Positions 13,001-23,929 of a stretch of 64,000 nt of DNA are shown piece after piece; the stretch's first letter is position 1; each line of letters starts with the position of its first letter. The stretch comes from Tetmemena sp. SeJ-2015 (lineage: Eukaryota; Ciliophora; Spirotrichea; Sporadotrichida; Oxytrichidae), in contig JAJKFJ010022683.1 in the NCBI GenBank assembly GCA_027382625.1, forward strand, positions 1 to 64,000, given 5' to 3'. Position numbers and translations under genes: made by a program. The notes under the pieces are model-generated. The model did no database searches, was not told where the DNA came from, and was given only the letters and a program-made list of their open reading frames with translations.

Positions 13001-14460
13001 AGAAATTGAATGGAGAGAGCTGCACATATCTTCAAACGTTAGATAGCTGTAGATCTCCAATCGTATGTACTTAGGCAACGTAATAACCATCTTATTTATC
13101 TTCAATTATTTAATATACATTTTTATTAGATCTCATTTAAAACAAATTTTATCATCTTTAAAAAACAAAATTTTTAAAAAAAAATTTTTTCCCTTTTTAA
13201 AAAATCTTTTAAAAAATTTTTCTTAAAAATTTTTTTTCAATTTTTTGGAAAAAAATTTTTAAAATTTTTAAAAATGTTTTTAAATTTTTTTATTTTTTAA
13301 AAAATTGAACAAAATTATAAGAAATTTTTTGCTCAAAAATCGGTAAAATACGAATAGTTGATTGAGAATTTATAAAATATAAAATGATGCAACGTTATAC
13401 TTCAGAGTTTTAAATTACAAGTTGGAATCCTATTGAAAGTTAGAATGGCATATTAATTGGTATTTAGAGTTTAATATGAAAGTAATTTCAAAAGATGCAG
13501 TTATTTAATTCATAATTTAAGGGCCATTTTCTATTTTTTGCACATAGCCTATTCTTTGATTGGTTATATCCTTAGCTTTATATTCTCATCAATCTAAATT
13601 ATTTTACAGCATTAGAGTCCATTCAGGAATAAGAGCTTTGATCATTATTGTGTTTTATGCTCTTATTATATAAAAGGCTGTTCTTTAAGTGATCCTCCTA
13701 TGTTAACCATTACATTTATATTGAAATTATTATTGTGAATCATTATAACTCTTCCTTGTAATTAAAAGTCTGTACATTTTCCATTTTACTTTCATCAAAT
13801 CATATTTGATCAACAATAAACTATAAAACACTTTTAAATCTAGCGAAGATATGAATAGATGATTTAGAAATTTATTTCAGAAATAAAAGGGTTTTTTTTA
13901 AAAATGAAAAGGGGAAAAAGACAAAAATTTCGCAAAACTTAGAAATTCATTTGGGGGGGCCCCTTTTAAGTAGGCTATCCTTTTTTTTTAACAGTCCTAC
14001 TGTGTTTTCTTTTGTTATTTATTTTTTTGATTTGAAGGCTCTATTTCACTCTAAATTTACTTTTTTTAATTGAAAACATTGCTATTCTTATAGTTTTCTA
14101 TTCTAAAATTTATTAGGAATATTTTCTTACCTTAAATTTCGATTTAGCATGAAACTTTTTTACTGACATTTTTAAATTTTAAACAAAAAAAGCTGAAGTG
14201 TGGGAAATTTGAGTTTAAGGCGCAGTCAAACCCTTTCTCAGAGGCCCCCTTTTATTATTTAATTCTTTTAAAACTTGGTTTTTTTTCAGGTGAAAAATTT
14301 TAAACTCTTTTGTAAATTTTCAAAGTTTTTTGAAATTAAAATTTCTTAAATTAAAAAATTTTTTTATCAATTTTTAAAAGTAAAAATTTTCCTTTAATCT
14401 TTTTTAAAAAGTTTTTGGGGTAAAAAACCGGAAAAAATGAAAGGATAGGCGGTCTCTTCA
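10081..14460. other. AT-rich non-coding, partly low quality
   Basis: No gene can be supported. Segments 10.08-10.72, 13.14-13.34 and 13.88-14.45 kb are runs of A/T with G or C stutters typical of poor consensus. The rest is ordinary very AT-rich germline-limited sequence. Confidence 0.5.
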
Positions 14461-15027
14461 TTTGTAGTTGATAAAATTATCAGCTTTGATAGTGATAATT
14501 TTTGCTGTTTTTAGTTTATAGAATAATAGGCATTCACAAGCTCTTCTAATATTTTCCTTCTGAATAATTTAACTCGAAGGTTCTTATTCTTAAGAAATTA
14601 GGTAAGTTGAGTAAATGACAATCCCTTCAGATACTTCAACATTTTAACCCTCTCTTGGAATTGTAACTTGGCAATTTATATATTTTTTGTATGGATTCTA
14701 ACTTTAACTGGCTATTTTTTGGAATTCACTCGGGAGATCTTTACACTCTTCCCAAATTGCTTTTTAAAATTTTAAATAGGTAGAATCTAACTCTATACTG
14801 ATTTCTTCAGGAAAAATATCTGCTTAACTTTCTAAAATGGCAATAGTTTGCATTAAGTTTCTAAAAGTTACAGATTTTAGCTCTACAATTATTATAAAAT
14901 ATAAATTTAGTTTTAAAATTTGTAATAAATTAATTTATAGCTGTCATAATCGATTTAATGTTAAGAATTTGTAAAATTTAATGAGAATTGAGAGTATGAT
15001 TTAATTAAGATTCTTTCTTATTCCTAT

Positions 15028-15738
15028 GCAGACTTGCAAGAAGACTACTCTCTGGCTTTCTAGACAGTATCGACATTGATTCTGCAAAGCTCGACGACAG
15101 AGGCCTAAATCTAGAAGACCTTTAGATCACCCCTTGAAAGCAGAAAGCTAAATGTAACGAACCGCAAGATATTCTAGCTCTACTATCCTAAAGCAGGCTC
15201 TGATCCTCGGCTCCACCTTTTAGCTCATTCGATTCTGCATGTAAGCATGCCTTTGCGCATCCTCAATCGGGAAGCTTCTCAGCATTTAGCAATGAGAACA
15301 AAAACTTTTTCCTCTCAACTGCTCAACTGCCCATTGTAATCTTCAATGCCCACAATCCTGAGATATCAGAATTCTTGACGTAAAAGCGCAGTGATAGGCA
15401 TCAAATTTGAGTACCTCACCCTGAATATTTTTGGAGGTAATAGCCACTTTGTCCCCTACTCTCACGAAGCAAATGAGAGCTTTTTGCTATAACCTCAGTG
15501 CTGCACCCTTTCTTGGATTATCTTTGTTTCCCAGCTTTCTTTCTTGACTCAACATCTTTCCTATAAATATGGAGCTAGTATGTTAGGAGTATTCACTTTA
15601 ACCATAATATATCTTGTTGTGTTTTGTAAGTCTTCTTTAAAATTTTATATGAGGCCCAAGAAACAATGCGCTGCTGAAGTTGTGCTGTTTCAGCGCTGCT
15701 ACTTGCGCTGTTATTGCGCTGTTATAGCGCTTTTCTAA
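15028..15738 (+). pseudogene. Coding-like fragments, unidentified
   Basis: Base composition rises sharply here. One plus-strand frame (about 15029-15124) encodes SGFLDSIDIDSAKLDDRGLN before a TGA. Another is open from 15378 to 15738 and contains IIYLVVF, a possible membrane segment. The frames are not in register and none is recognised. They directly precede the transposase and may be decayed parts of the same mobile element. Confidence 0.3.
15668..15735 (+). repeat. Short tandem GCGCTG motif array
   Basis: GCGCTG or a close variant occurs about six times at 10-14 bp spacing in an otherwise AT-rich setting, ending about 130 bp before the transposase start codon. It could be a protein-binding array or a sub-terminal element repeat. 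No inverted counterpart was found near the helicase end of the block. Confidence 0.4.
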
Positions 15739-15864
15739 AAAACTTGAATTTCCGTATCAAATAATTTAAGAGAGCTGTAGCTGCTACTTTGTATAGCTAG
15801 AAATCTTTGCTCTGTGAGAATAGAGTTAATGTGCAATAGCTGTATGGTATAATTATATAACCAG

Positions 15865-16902
15865 ATGTAGAGAAGTCTACCTGTGAAGAAGCAGATCACT
15901 CCATTGCAAGTGGCATCTGTGGCAAAATTTGTGAGACAGCTCCGACGTCAAGAGCCAGTGGATTCCAACGACACTCAGGATTATTTCTTCAGCTACTCTT
16001 GAATCTCTCTGATGGCAAGTCTGAGCAATTATTAGGTGTGCAAGATTTTCATTCCTCACTTGAATGGAAAGGCTGAGGCAATGCCTCACGCTAGAGGATC
16101 CCTGCTGACAGAGGAGATAAAGCATTTCATCGTCTGCTTAGAGAACTTGCAGGCTTCGAGCGGCCTGACCTTGGCTTTTCGCTACGTTCTTATACAGAGG
16201 AGATACCTGAGCCTCCTTCAAAACATTTTTCGCAAGCATGGGATCAAGCGAAAGTCGTTCGTATTGAAGAAGTAGCTGCCCAATTACCTTCAGCACAAGA
16301 TCCCAGAGCTGACTGCACGGATGGTGTCCTTTATCTGCCAATCAGTCGAGTCGCAGCGCACGGTGCTTTTCCTTGACGAGGTCATGTTCACCTTCCAGGC
16401 GAACCTGAGGGCAGAGTACAGAAAACTTTGAAGCAAAATCGTAATCCCGGATCAGATCAAGCAAGGAAAGAGTGTCGTTGTGCTCGCTTCTATCTCAGCT
16501 GCTACAGGGAGAGCAATGTACTACACCTATGATCGCTCAGTGGACACAAATAAATTTTGCGACTACCTGCTAGGACTCTCTGATGCACATCACGGAAACA
16601 GACTGGCCATCGTCCTGGACAACCTCAGAGTCCACAGGAGCAGAAGGGCTGAGACTCTGTGCGAGAAGCTTTGCATCTAATTAATCTTCACGCCTCCCTA
16701 CTCGCCAGAGATAAACCCCATAGAGAACTACTTCTCGATGGTTAAGCAGAACTTCAAGAGGATCAAACTACAAGACTTCTCGCGAGGAGAGCGGAGAAAC
16801 ACAAGAGACCAGATCAAGGAGGCATTTGACAGCGTGAAAGATGGTGTGGTGAGGCAATTATGTTTGAAGAAGATGATGAGATATGGTGTGAAGTTAGATT
16901 GA
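15865..16902 (+). pseudogene. TBE/Tc1-IS630-like DD34E transposase with two UGA stops
   Basis: This is a cut-and-paste transposase of the IS630/Tc1/mariner superfamily, length about 345 codons, close to the 42-kDa transposase of Oxytricha TBE elements. The catalytic triad is visible: Asp in VLFLDEVMF (about residue 171), Asp in AIVLDNLRVHRS (about 252) and Glu in YSPEINPIENYF (about 287), giving 34 residues between the second Asp and Glu. Two in-frame TGA codons interrupt it (near 15997 and 16429). The second sits where a Trp would fit (RKL-stop-SKI). The ATG at 15865 gives the family length, and the stop is TGA at 16900. It converges on the next ORF 26 bp away. Either it is a dead copy or the TGAs are errors. 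Confidence 0.8.
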
Positions 16903-16928
16903 ACCTTAAATGAGTTAAGTAATTAGAG

Positions 16929-17768
16929 TCAAATGTTAAAAATCTGCTTTGTTCCAGTGAGTTGGGTAACATCGACAGCTCAGCTGAGTCCAGCCACTTC
17001 TCTATCCATGAAGAAAGGGTTTTAGAGCTAGTTTTCCTGAGCCATCGGCTGGTCGTGCCCCTTGAATCGCTTAAGCGATACGACCTGCTGCTATGTGGTC
17101 TTCTGCTTTCTCGCTCTGTACATCTTTGTGCCTGCCTTTAGCAGCTGAAGAGTCCGGCCAGACTTCTCTAGTGCAAACTTAGCTTGAGAGCAAATATTTT
17201 ACTTGAGACGAAGGGGTGCTGGGTCAGCTGCGAGTACCACTCGTCCGAGATCAAGATGTAGTTAGGCTTATCCGACTGTTTCCCTGCTCCATGCCTGGCC
17301 TCCTGAGAGGTCTTGATCACATGAGCCAGATAGTCTGGCTGCAAGGTGTTCACCACGTTGAAGAAGTAGTGCCGGTCCACGGGCTTGGCAGTCTCGTTGT
17401 AGTCGGGAAGGTGTGCCATCACCTCGGAGTCCTCACTGATTTGAGCGTAGATGCCTTTGACAGAGAGCTCATCGTACTTTGGAACATGCACCATCTTCAC
17501 TTGGTCAAGCCGGAGCAGCTTCTTGTCACCTCTCAGGATCTGCTTAAGATAGTCACGATTGACATTCTCGATTGGAGGCAGGTAGTAGCTTACTAAACAA
17601 TAGGATGGGACGAAGAATCTTACATATCTCGGTCAGGTATATGTAGATGTCTTGCTTGGAGCGGAACCTGCCGCCTAGCTCATGGGCGCCGACCTTGAGA
17701 AGACTGTCCTCCAGTTCCGAGTTCTCTTACATGTATTGTTCATGGTGTCTCTTTGAGTTGTTCATCAT
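16929..17768 (-). pseudogene. Second ORF of the TBE-like element, frameshifted
   Basis: A minus-strand coding region reads from ATG ATG at 17768 to TGA at 16929 (about 280 codons) but needs two one-base corrections, near 17620 and 17205. It has an acidic N-terminus, a central part containing VDRHYFFNVVNTLQPDYLAH and a basic C-terminus (MYRARKQKTTQQQ). No catalytic motif is recognised. TBE elements carry a small ORF of unknown function next to the 42-kDa transposase, and this fits that position. It converges with the transposase and diverges from the helicase, sharing with the latter a motif-rich promoter region. Confidence 0.5.
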
Positions 17769-17833
17769 TATTTATTAAATAGTGGTTTGCGATTGAAAAG
17801 CTGATTGCCAACCACCTCTTCTCTTATAGTTAA

Positions 17834-18063
17834 GTGATTGATTCAAGTTTGACTTCCTTAGTTTGAATTTGAATTGCTTTGTGATTAAGAAATTTAATAA
17901 TTGAGGTGATTAAACAATTTGTGATTATTTGTGAGTTGTCTGTGATTTAATTTTAGCAATCTGTGATTAGAAAATCACAAATCCCTCTATAAATCATTAA
18001 AAATCACAAGAAAAAATCACAGTTTGTGATTTCTTTAATCACACGATTTTAAAAAAGATCACA
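17834..18063. promoter_or_regulatory. GTGATT/AATCAC motif array in divergent promoter
   Basis: Between the divergent second ORF and helicase ORF, GTGATT occurs seven times on the plus strand (17834, 17881, 17906, 17921, 17942, 17963, 18026) and its complement AATCAC four times (17973, 18002, 18015, 18037), plus a GATCAC variant at 18058. The arrangement is roughly palindromic around 17970. This density in 230 bp is not expected by chance and suggests binding sites for a regulator or an element-encoded protein. Confidence 0.55.
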
Positions 18064-18190
18064 ACTTAAATTCAAATTTAAACATAGCTCTAATGAGCCG
18101 CCTAAACCGAACCCATCTTCATTTAGTAAAATTTCATTCTTCTTATCTATATCAACTTAACTTAACATTAAACAATAGATCGAAGACAGT

Positions 18191-20881
18191 ATGAGCGATT
18201 CCTATTAGGTAGAAAGATGCCATTCCAGTGACTCAGGCTACTCTCCACACTCATCTCAAGTTGAATGGAATGATAAGGATGTGCTTAAGTGTCAGGATAA
18301 AAAGAAGAGAGATAGAAAGCACAATTTAAAAAGAGATACGGGAGAGTCCAAAAGCAAAGTGAATAGGAACGCGCTTAACAAATCAGGCAAACAACAAAAC
18401 CGCGATGCTCTCAAGAGCTTGGATGCATAATCTAAGGATGCCCTTCGAGACGTGACTCAAGGTTTCAAGAAAACCTTCAAGGAGATCTCTCACTCATGGC
18501 AGCTCTAGACATTTCCTCTTAATCAATTCTCGCTGGAGGATATTGTTGAGGAGATCAGAGTGCAGAGGCAGAACATATCTCGTAAGAAAAGAAAGGAATC
18601 AAGCGCTATAGGCAGCCTTGCGGCTTCCACGAGCGGCTCTTCAACAGCAAACTGCTCTGCTATGTCCACTTGCACTAAAGCCACTGTGAGGGACTTCAAA
18701 GAGAGATCAAGCTCTCGGTCTGAGAATCAAGATCACGGCTCCAGAAAAGTAGTGGCAAACTACATCCTTGACCAATACCAGCAGCTATCTCCAGAATTGC
18801 AAGCCTCACTCACCAGCATCTTGGAAGATGCTCTCCCACTTTGCTCCTCGACTTTCGCCGAATGCTGCAAGCTATTTAGCGATAGCCAGCTTCAGGAACT
18901 CTGCGAGTAATTCAGTAGGCATGAGACACAGCAACTCTCCATGAGATTCTCATGCATGAAACCCAACTAAGTTATATAGGCCCATTGCAATGCGAGCAAG
19001 CAGCTCCACTCTCTAAGCAAGGAGGGGGCCACTCTCTCAGTTACACTGGCGCCAGCCTTAGCAACCACTATCACTTGCTTAGATTTGCAGATAGAAGACT
19101 AGGTCGAGCTTATCAAAATGCTTGACTCACTGACAAGACATCATGCAGATATGGAAAAGGCTCTCTCTATTGGCCACTTAGATCTCATTCTCGCACTGGC
19201 CCCTGAGAAACTCAGGCCCCATGTGAAGAGTGACTGTTTGCTAGAAAACTTAGATGCTTTCCTCGCTGATTATGGGTTCACGAAGGCCGAGGTTGATAGC
19301 ATCCTTTATTAGCTCAGCAATTTCCTTTACCCAGGCGAGCTCGAGATGCTTATCGGTTTGACTCCTCACCTGCGAGAGGGGATTATCAACATTCTAAGCA
19401 AAGTCTAGATTTCTCAGGACCCAAAAGAGAGAATCACAGAACTGGTGCGCCTCTTCTCCCAGAGGGTTTGCATCCTAGAGATTCTTGCTGCTCGGCCATA
19501 AGTCAGGCTATAGTTAGAAAGATTAGTTGACTTCGTGATGGCAGCTTAGAACTTAAGCAAAAATGACATCTTGGAGCTTGTCAGAGGTGAAGAGTCCTCA
19601 TGGCAGCGGGAGGTGGAGAAGATTACGAGCGGAGACCTCTAGCGAGTAGACGAGGAGATTAAGGAGGAGGTGTTCAAAGGCATCTACAGTGGCGTAACAG
19701 ATATGCTCAAGCCAGAGAGCCTTGTCTCGGTCGAGCACATGCTCAGACTCTCGAGGAGAATGGAGGAATCGTGCAGCGCTTACAGCCACTCTCTCTATCA
19801 GACGACCGTGGCGGCGGCTGTACTCAGCTAGGGGGAGTAGGCTATCTAATTGCAGATGCCCACGGCATCCGGGAAGACATGGGTTATAGGACTTCTAGCC
19901 TCATACTGGATTGAGAAAGGTTCGCGAGTCGCCTGCGTGGTACTTGACGAGGTTCTCAGATCCTAGATGCGCCGGTGCTTGCTACACTTAGGCATCAACT
20001 TTCAGATCTACACTGTTGCCTCTTACTTCGAGGCAAGAGCTGAGCACGAGATCCTGATCGTGGATGAGTTCGATGCCATCGTCAAGGCTCGGCCTTGGCA
20101 TCACTATGACGGCAAGCTCTATGGCCTCTGGGATTTCGCAGATCTAAAGACATACTTGCTGAGCGCCACGTATGACGCTGGGGTGGGTAGAGTGCTCGCG
20201 CAAGCCTTGGTTAGGCCTCTCCGGTTAAGCTTCGCCAGCTAATATGAGCTCATCCATGGACTCTAACAAGACTAGGGAGGAGAAGTGGTGGTCTGCAAGA
20301 ACGCGAGAGAGAGGATGGAAAAGATTTGTAAGTTGCTAGATGAGAGAGCAAACCTGCAGCCACTGATCATTTTTGCAGACGAAGCCGAGGTCGACAAGAT
20401 CAAGAAGCTGGTGGGGCAAGACGGCGAGACCAAAGTGGCAGTGGGTGTCTCGGAGGAGAACCTCGAGCTGATCTAGACATGGGACTCAGGGGTTCTGATA
20501 CTCACGAGGATGGAGTGCTATGGCTATAACTGCCGATTCAGGAGAGACGCTTTGGTCATCATAGCCTGCTCGATAGAGTCAGAGGCTGCGTACCATCAGA
20601 TGAGGGGCCGCAGCTCCCGAACGATGGATGCACTCACCTCGGTTTACTTTCCCATCTCGCAGCTGCCCAAGACTCAGATCTTAAGCAGCATGTGTAACTT
20701 GTCTAGCAAGGCAATGAGCGACTTGGAGAAATTGATGCAGCTGATTTACAAACGAAAGAAGAACAAGGTCCTAATAGAGGCGGTGGCCTCTGCTCAAGAA
20801 GCAGGCCAGATGCTGACATCCACAGAGGATCTCAAGCAGGAGATGGGAGCAGAGATATATAAAAAGATGATGAGAGGGTGA
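18191..20881 (+). CDS. SF2 (DEAD-like) helicase, intact 896-aa ORF in mobile-element block
   Basis: An ATP-dependent nucleic-acid helicase or translocase of superfamily 2, open for 897 codons in the ciliate code with a single terminal TGA. Motifs in order: I MPTASGKTW (about residue 556), Ia-like ACVVLDEVLRSQ, II VDEFD (about 625), III LLSATYD (about 657), IV-like LIIFADEAEVDK, and VI QMRGRSSR (about 802). The first 550 residues are an unrecognised region, Ser/Lys-rich then helical. The ATG is the first after the motif array. GC content is clearly above that of the downstream cellular genes and similar to the transposase, which suggests it belongs to the element. A germline-limited host gene is the alternative. 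Unlike its neighbours it is undamaged. TBE elements are not known to me to carry a helicase. Confidence 0.75.
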
Positions 20882-21292
20882 AAGGTAATGTTGTGATAAT
20901 TGTGTGTGTTAAACAAATACAAGATGACCCGAGCAATCGGACTTTAGATTTCGCAAAAATAATTAGTTCTCAAATTTCATAAAAATTCTACTAAATGGTT
21001 ATTTAATTTTATTATTAATTTAAAGATATTGCTTGATATGATTGATGAACAGTTACATATAGAGTCCTTAGAAAGAGTTCCCTCCTTAAGATTAAGAGTT
21101 AGTGAGTCATTATCTTCGAAGCTTCTACTAAGTGGTTTATTTTTATCTATCTTTTTATGTTTTAAACTTTAATTACTCCTCTAACTATTTAAATTGGACT
21201 GCTTTCGATTTGATATGAGTGCTTAGTTGTTATTGAAATTTGCTAGTTTTGAATCTTTTGAGTCTTGTACGAGTATCGGCTCCTTATTGTTC
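20882..21292. other. Spacer between mobile block and cellular genes
   Basis: AT-rich sequence with no supported frame. The boundary between the mobile/germline-limited block and the macronuclear-destined region should lie here. No telomere-like C4A4 repeat or clear terminal inverted repeat is seen. Confidence 0.4.
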
Positions 21293-22305
21293 TCAAAATA
21301 TAAAAATAAAGAATTCGATTAAATACTCCTAGTTTTAAGTTTCATTTTGTTTGTAGCTATTAGAAGTATGATCTTAGGGTATCTTCTATTGCTGAGTGCT
21401 AAAGTCTCTCTGGGGAGGATATACGTTTAAAGATTCAACCTTCTTACTGCTCTCATTCTCTTAGGCCTCCTCTTTAATTTGCAGTAAGTGATGGCTTGGC
21501 ACATTTGAGGGCGGATTGCTCACGTATATCAGCTTTTAAGTTTAAAAGTTTTGCTGGTTAGCATTGTTATTTTAATTGAATGGGTTGTGGAATGAAGATC
21601 TTTACGAGCTCTGATACTTCTCAGCTATGAACTACTGCACTTAAGGAGCAATGATGTTGGAGTGATTCCTTTGGAAATATGCAAGGTTACTTTTACTAGC
21701 TCTCCTATTCTGGTTGGCTGCAGAGAGTGTGTTGTTATCTTGCTTATTAAGAAATAAATACAACAAAGTTGTGAGGACTGGTTCTATCTACTGCTCTCCT
21801 TGTTGTCCTTTTAGCTTTGCGATAAACTTTGCTTCTTTACTTCTTCTAGCTGAGATGTTTAGCTTAGGTTGATAGGAATAACATTAGCGCTTTCTATGTG
21901 GTGCCTGATAGGGGGTATCTGAAGTTAGTTGGTAGTAGTTTCCTTTTATTCCTTGCGTGTGATTTATCTGAGTAATGCTTGGTTTTAAGACTGGTACCTG
22001 TTATTTTGATGCTTTAACTCTTCTTGCATGTTAAGCTCTTCTATCAACTTCAAAGGTAGCCTAATCGACTCTTCCTTCTTTTCCTCCTTGGGCTTAGGAA
22101 TTAACTGCTGCTGTTAATTAAGTGAGGAGGGGGCGAAGGAGAGTTTATCAATTTAGGCTATATCTTCTAGGGGAGGGATGATAGGCTTCTATTAGGCCCC
22201 TTACTCTCCTTATATTTTACTTGCCCATTACTAGTTCCTCTCCAATTGGTCATTCCGCACAGAAAACCGGTCTTCAACTATAACACCAAAATCAATATTG
22301 CCTCA
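21293..22305 (-). CDS. Q/N-rich protein, probably C-terminal part of the HPt-like gene
   Basis: Two minus-strand frames, joined near 21750 by one small indel or IES, read without TGA until the stop at 21293. The product is disordered and rich in Gln, Asn and Ser, with charged helical parts (RLPLKLIEELNMQEELKHQ). The first visible residues are IDFGVIVEDRFSVRND, with no ATG, so the beginning lies elsewhere. The HPt-like coding block on the same strand at 22.9-23.2 kb is the natural upstream part. An HPt domain with a long disordered tail is my inference; the two could be separate genes. Confidence 0.5.
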
Positions 22306-22904
22306 TAATCATCATTTATGTTTTCTCTAAAGGTTAATTTATTTTATATTTAGTCATAAAATTAAATATCAATTAATTGTATCTTAGTAATACCGTTGCT
22401 TAGGTTAAATATATAGTTCAGTAAAAATTGAAAGTATGATGGTGGCTTACTGTCTTAATTTGAGAGGAGGCAGAGTAGTTCCCCAGAGAGCGAGTGAAGT
22501 TAAATTTTATAGTCATTGGCAACAGCCACCTCTTTCCTCTCATTTAAAAAAGTTTACTCTATACACATCAACAAATTAGCTATAACAAATCTAGCATAAT
22601 AATTAGTTCAATTAGAACAATTATACCAAAGAATTTACAAAAGAATTAGGAAATAATTGCCACGCTCTCAATTTAGTATTCTATTGCCGACTCCACCGCT
22701 AATTATAAACATATAAAAAAGTTAATCGTAAATTCTCATAAACTTTCAAATTCAAGTTGATGCTAATTAAAAATTATTTCTCAACACATAAAATTTCAGA
22801 TGCAATAATATGAATAAGTAGATTTGAAGTAATTTTAGAATTAATTTCTAATTTTTAAATTGAGTAAACCATAATATAAAATCTTAAATAGCAATAATAA
22901 AAGG
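22306..22904. other. AT-rich insert between two coding blocks, with hairpin
   Basis: No coding frame is convincing. The insert separates the HPt-like block from the Q/N-rich block and behaves like a large IES or intron. Inside it at 22441-22548, GGTGGCT and TGAGAGGA are matched by AGCCACC and TCCTCTCA, forming a potential stem with a loop of about 70 bp. A matching pointer pair at the two borders was not identified. Confidence 0.35.
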
Positions 22905-23208
22905 TGAGCATTTTGGGCGTATCTTGTTATTGGGATGCAGCTTCAATTTAAATACAGGAGTGGTACAGCCTACTTATTCCTAAGTATCCCGCACCCATTT
23001 TTAAGGTGTTCGCCATAAATAACAGGTCCGCCATGTTAAATTAAATATAGTTTCCCTGATTGACAGCTGCGTTCATTTTCAAGATGCCTGGCAGTAGTTG
23101 TTATTCTTCAAATTTTTCTACCATTTTGTAGTACAGGTCTTTAATTCCAAAATTTTTGGTTGCTTTGTCGACATCTATCACAAAATTAATTTATTCACCT
23201 TCGTTAAG
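22905..23208 (-). CDS. Degenerate HPt (histidine phosphotransfer) domain
   Basis: HPt domains pass phosphate from a receiver domain through a His on a four-helix bundle. The minus-strand translation contains ANTLKMGAGYLGISRL, matching the HPt core AHTLKGSAGYIGASRL, with Asn in place of the phospho-accepting His. Upstream helices (NFGIKDLYYKMVEKFEEQQ, ILKMNAAVNQGNY) fit the fold. An in-frame TGA at 23209-23211 bounds the block and no ATG is visible, so the 5' segment is missing or lies beyond an IES. With His replaced it probably binds a partner without relaying phosphate. Confidence 0.55.
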
Positions 23209-23399
23209 TCATAATATGGGATGAATACGAATGCAGAATCGAAGGTAAAAGATATTTCAGATTAATTTACTAGTAGACGTTGATTGAAGAACTAATGTTC
23301 AGATGGTTAACGCCTAGATGACTCAATTTTTACTCCAAGGTTCGAAAACCACAGGTAAAACTTTTTTTTTAATTTTTTTCCTGACCAATATTTCTAATA

Positions 23400-23735
23400 G
23401 TAATAGCAATAGCAGTAGTAATAGTAGTAACAGTAAAATTATATGAAGAGATATTTAAAATGAAGATGAAGAAATGGAAGATGAGGAAAATTAATTAGCG
23501 GAAGAATAGTTTGAAAATAGGAAAAGTTTGAAAATAAATTAGAGATGCTTCAAAAAAGTGAAATTCAAAGCTGATAGAGTTAGGCTCAAAAGTACACAAT
23601 TAAAAATTAAGGCAGTTATTTTTTTAGAGATGTTTTTATTAATTAAACCATCAGATCAATTATACATCTCTTTTTACCAATCTCTCTAATCCATTCATAT
23701 TCGTCCTATAATAAAGAATAATTTTGGTATTTGCT
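23400..23735 (-). repeat. Dispersed repeat, copy B (inverted relative to copy A)
   Basis: The reverse complement of 23.46-23.73 kb aligns along its length to 8.95-9.21 kb. Its inner edge carries an (AGT/AAT)n stretch at 23395-23430 not obvious in copy A. The two copies lie about 14.8 kb apart in inverted orientation and enclose the mobile-element block. Confidence 0.7.
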
Positions 23736-23929
23736 GATGGAATCTGGAGCAGAGGTGTTGGGTATTTTTATCGTCTGCTCCTAAATCTTGGTTGTTTCCA
23801 TGTATTTAATCACTTATCTAATTTATGTAAATTAGTTTTATTTAGCCTCTAGATATGATTCCAATGCGCATATTACTCATGATATTATTAAATAAAGGAC
23901 TTCACTCTTCTTGTTCTTCTTATTCATCA

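Noticed and set aside
15865..16902. UGA read as an amino acid throughout the window
   Set aside because: Most genes end at a single UGA in the expected place, and internal UGAs cluster in the decayed element or at likely indels. UGA is best treated as stop.
14460..22600. Telomere-like C4A4 terminal repeats typical of TBE ends
   Set aside because: No CCCCAAAA or GGGGTTTT tract is present near the element block.
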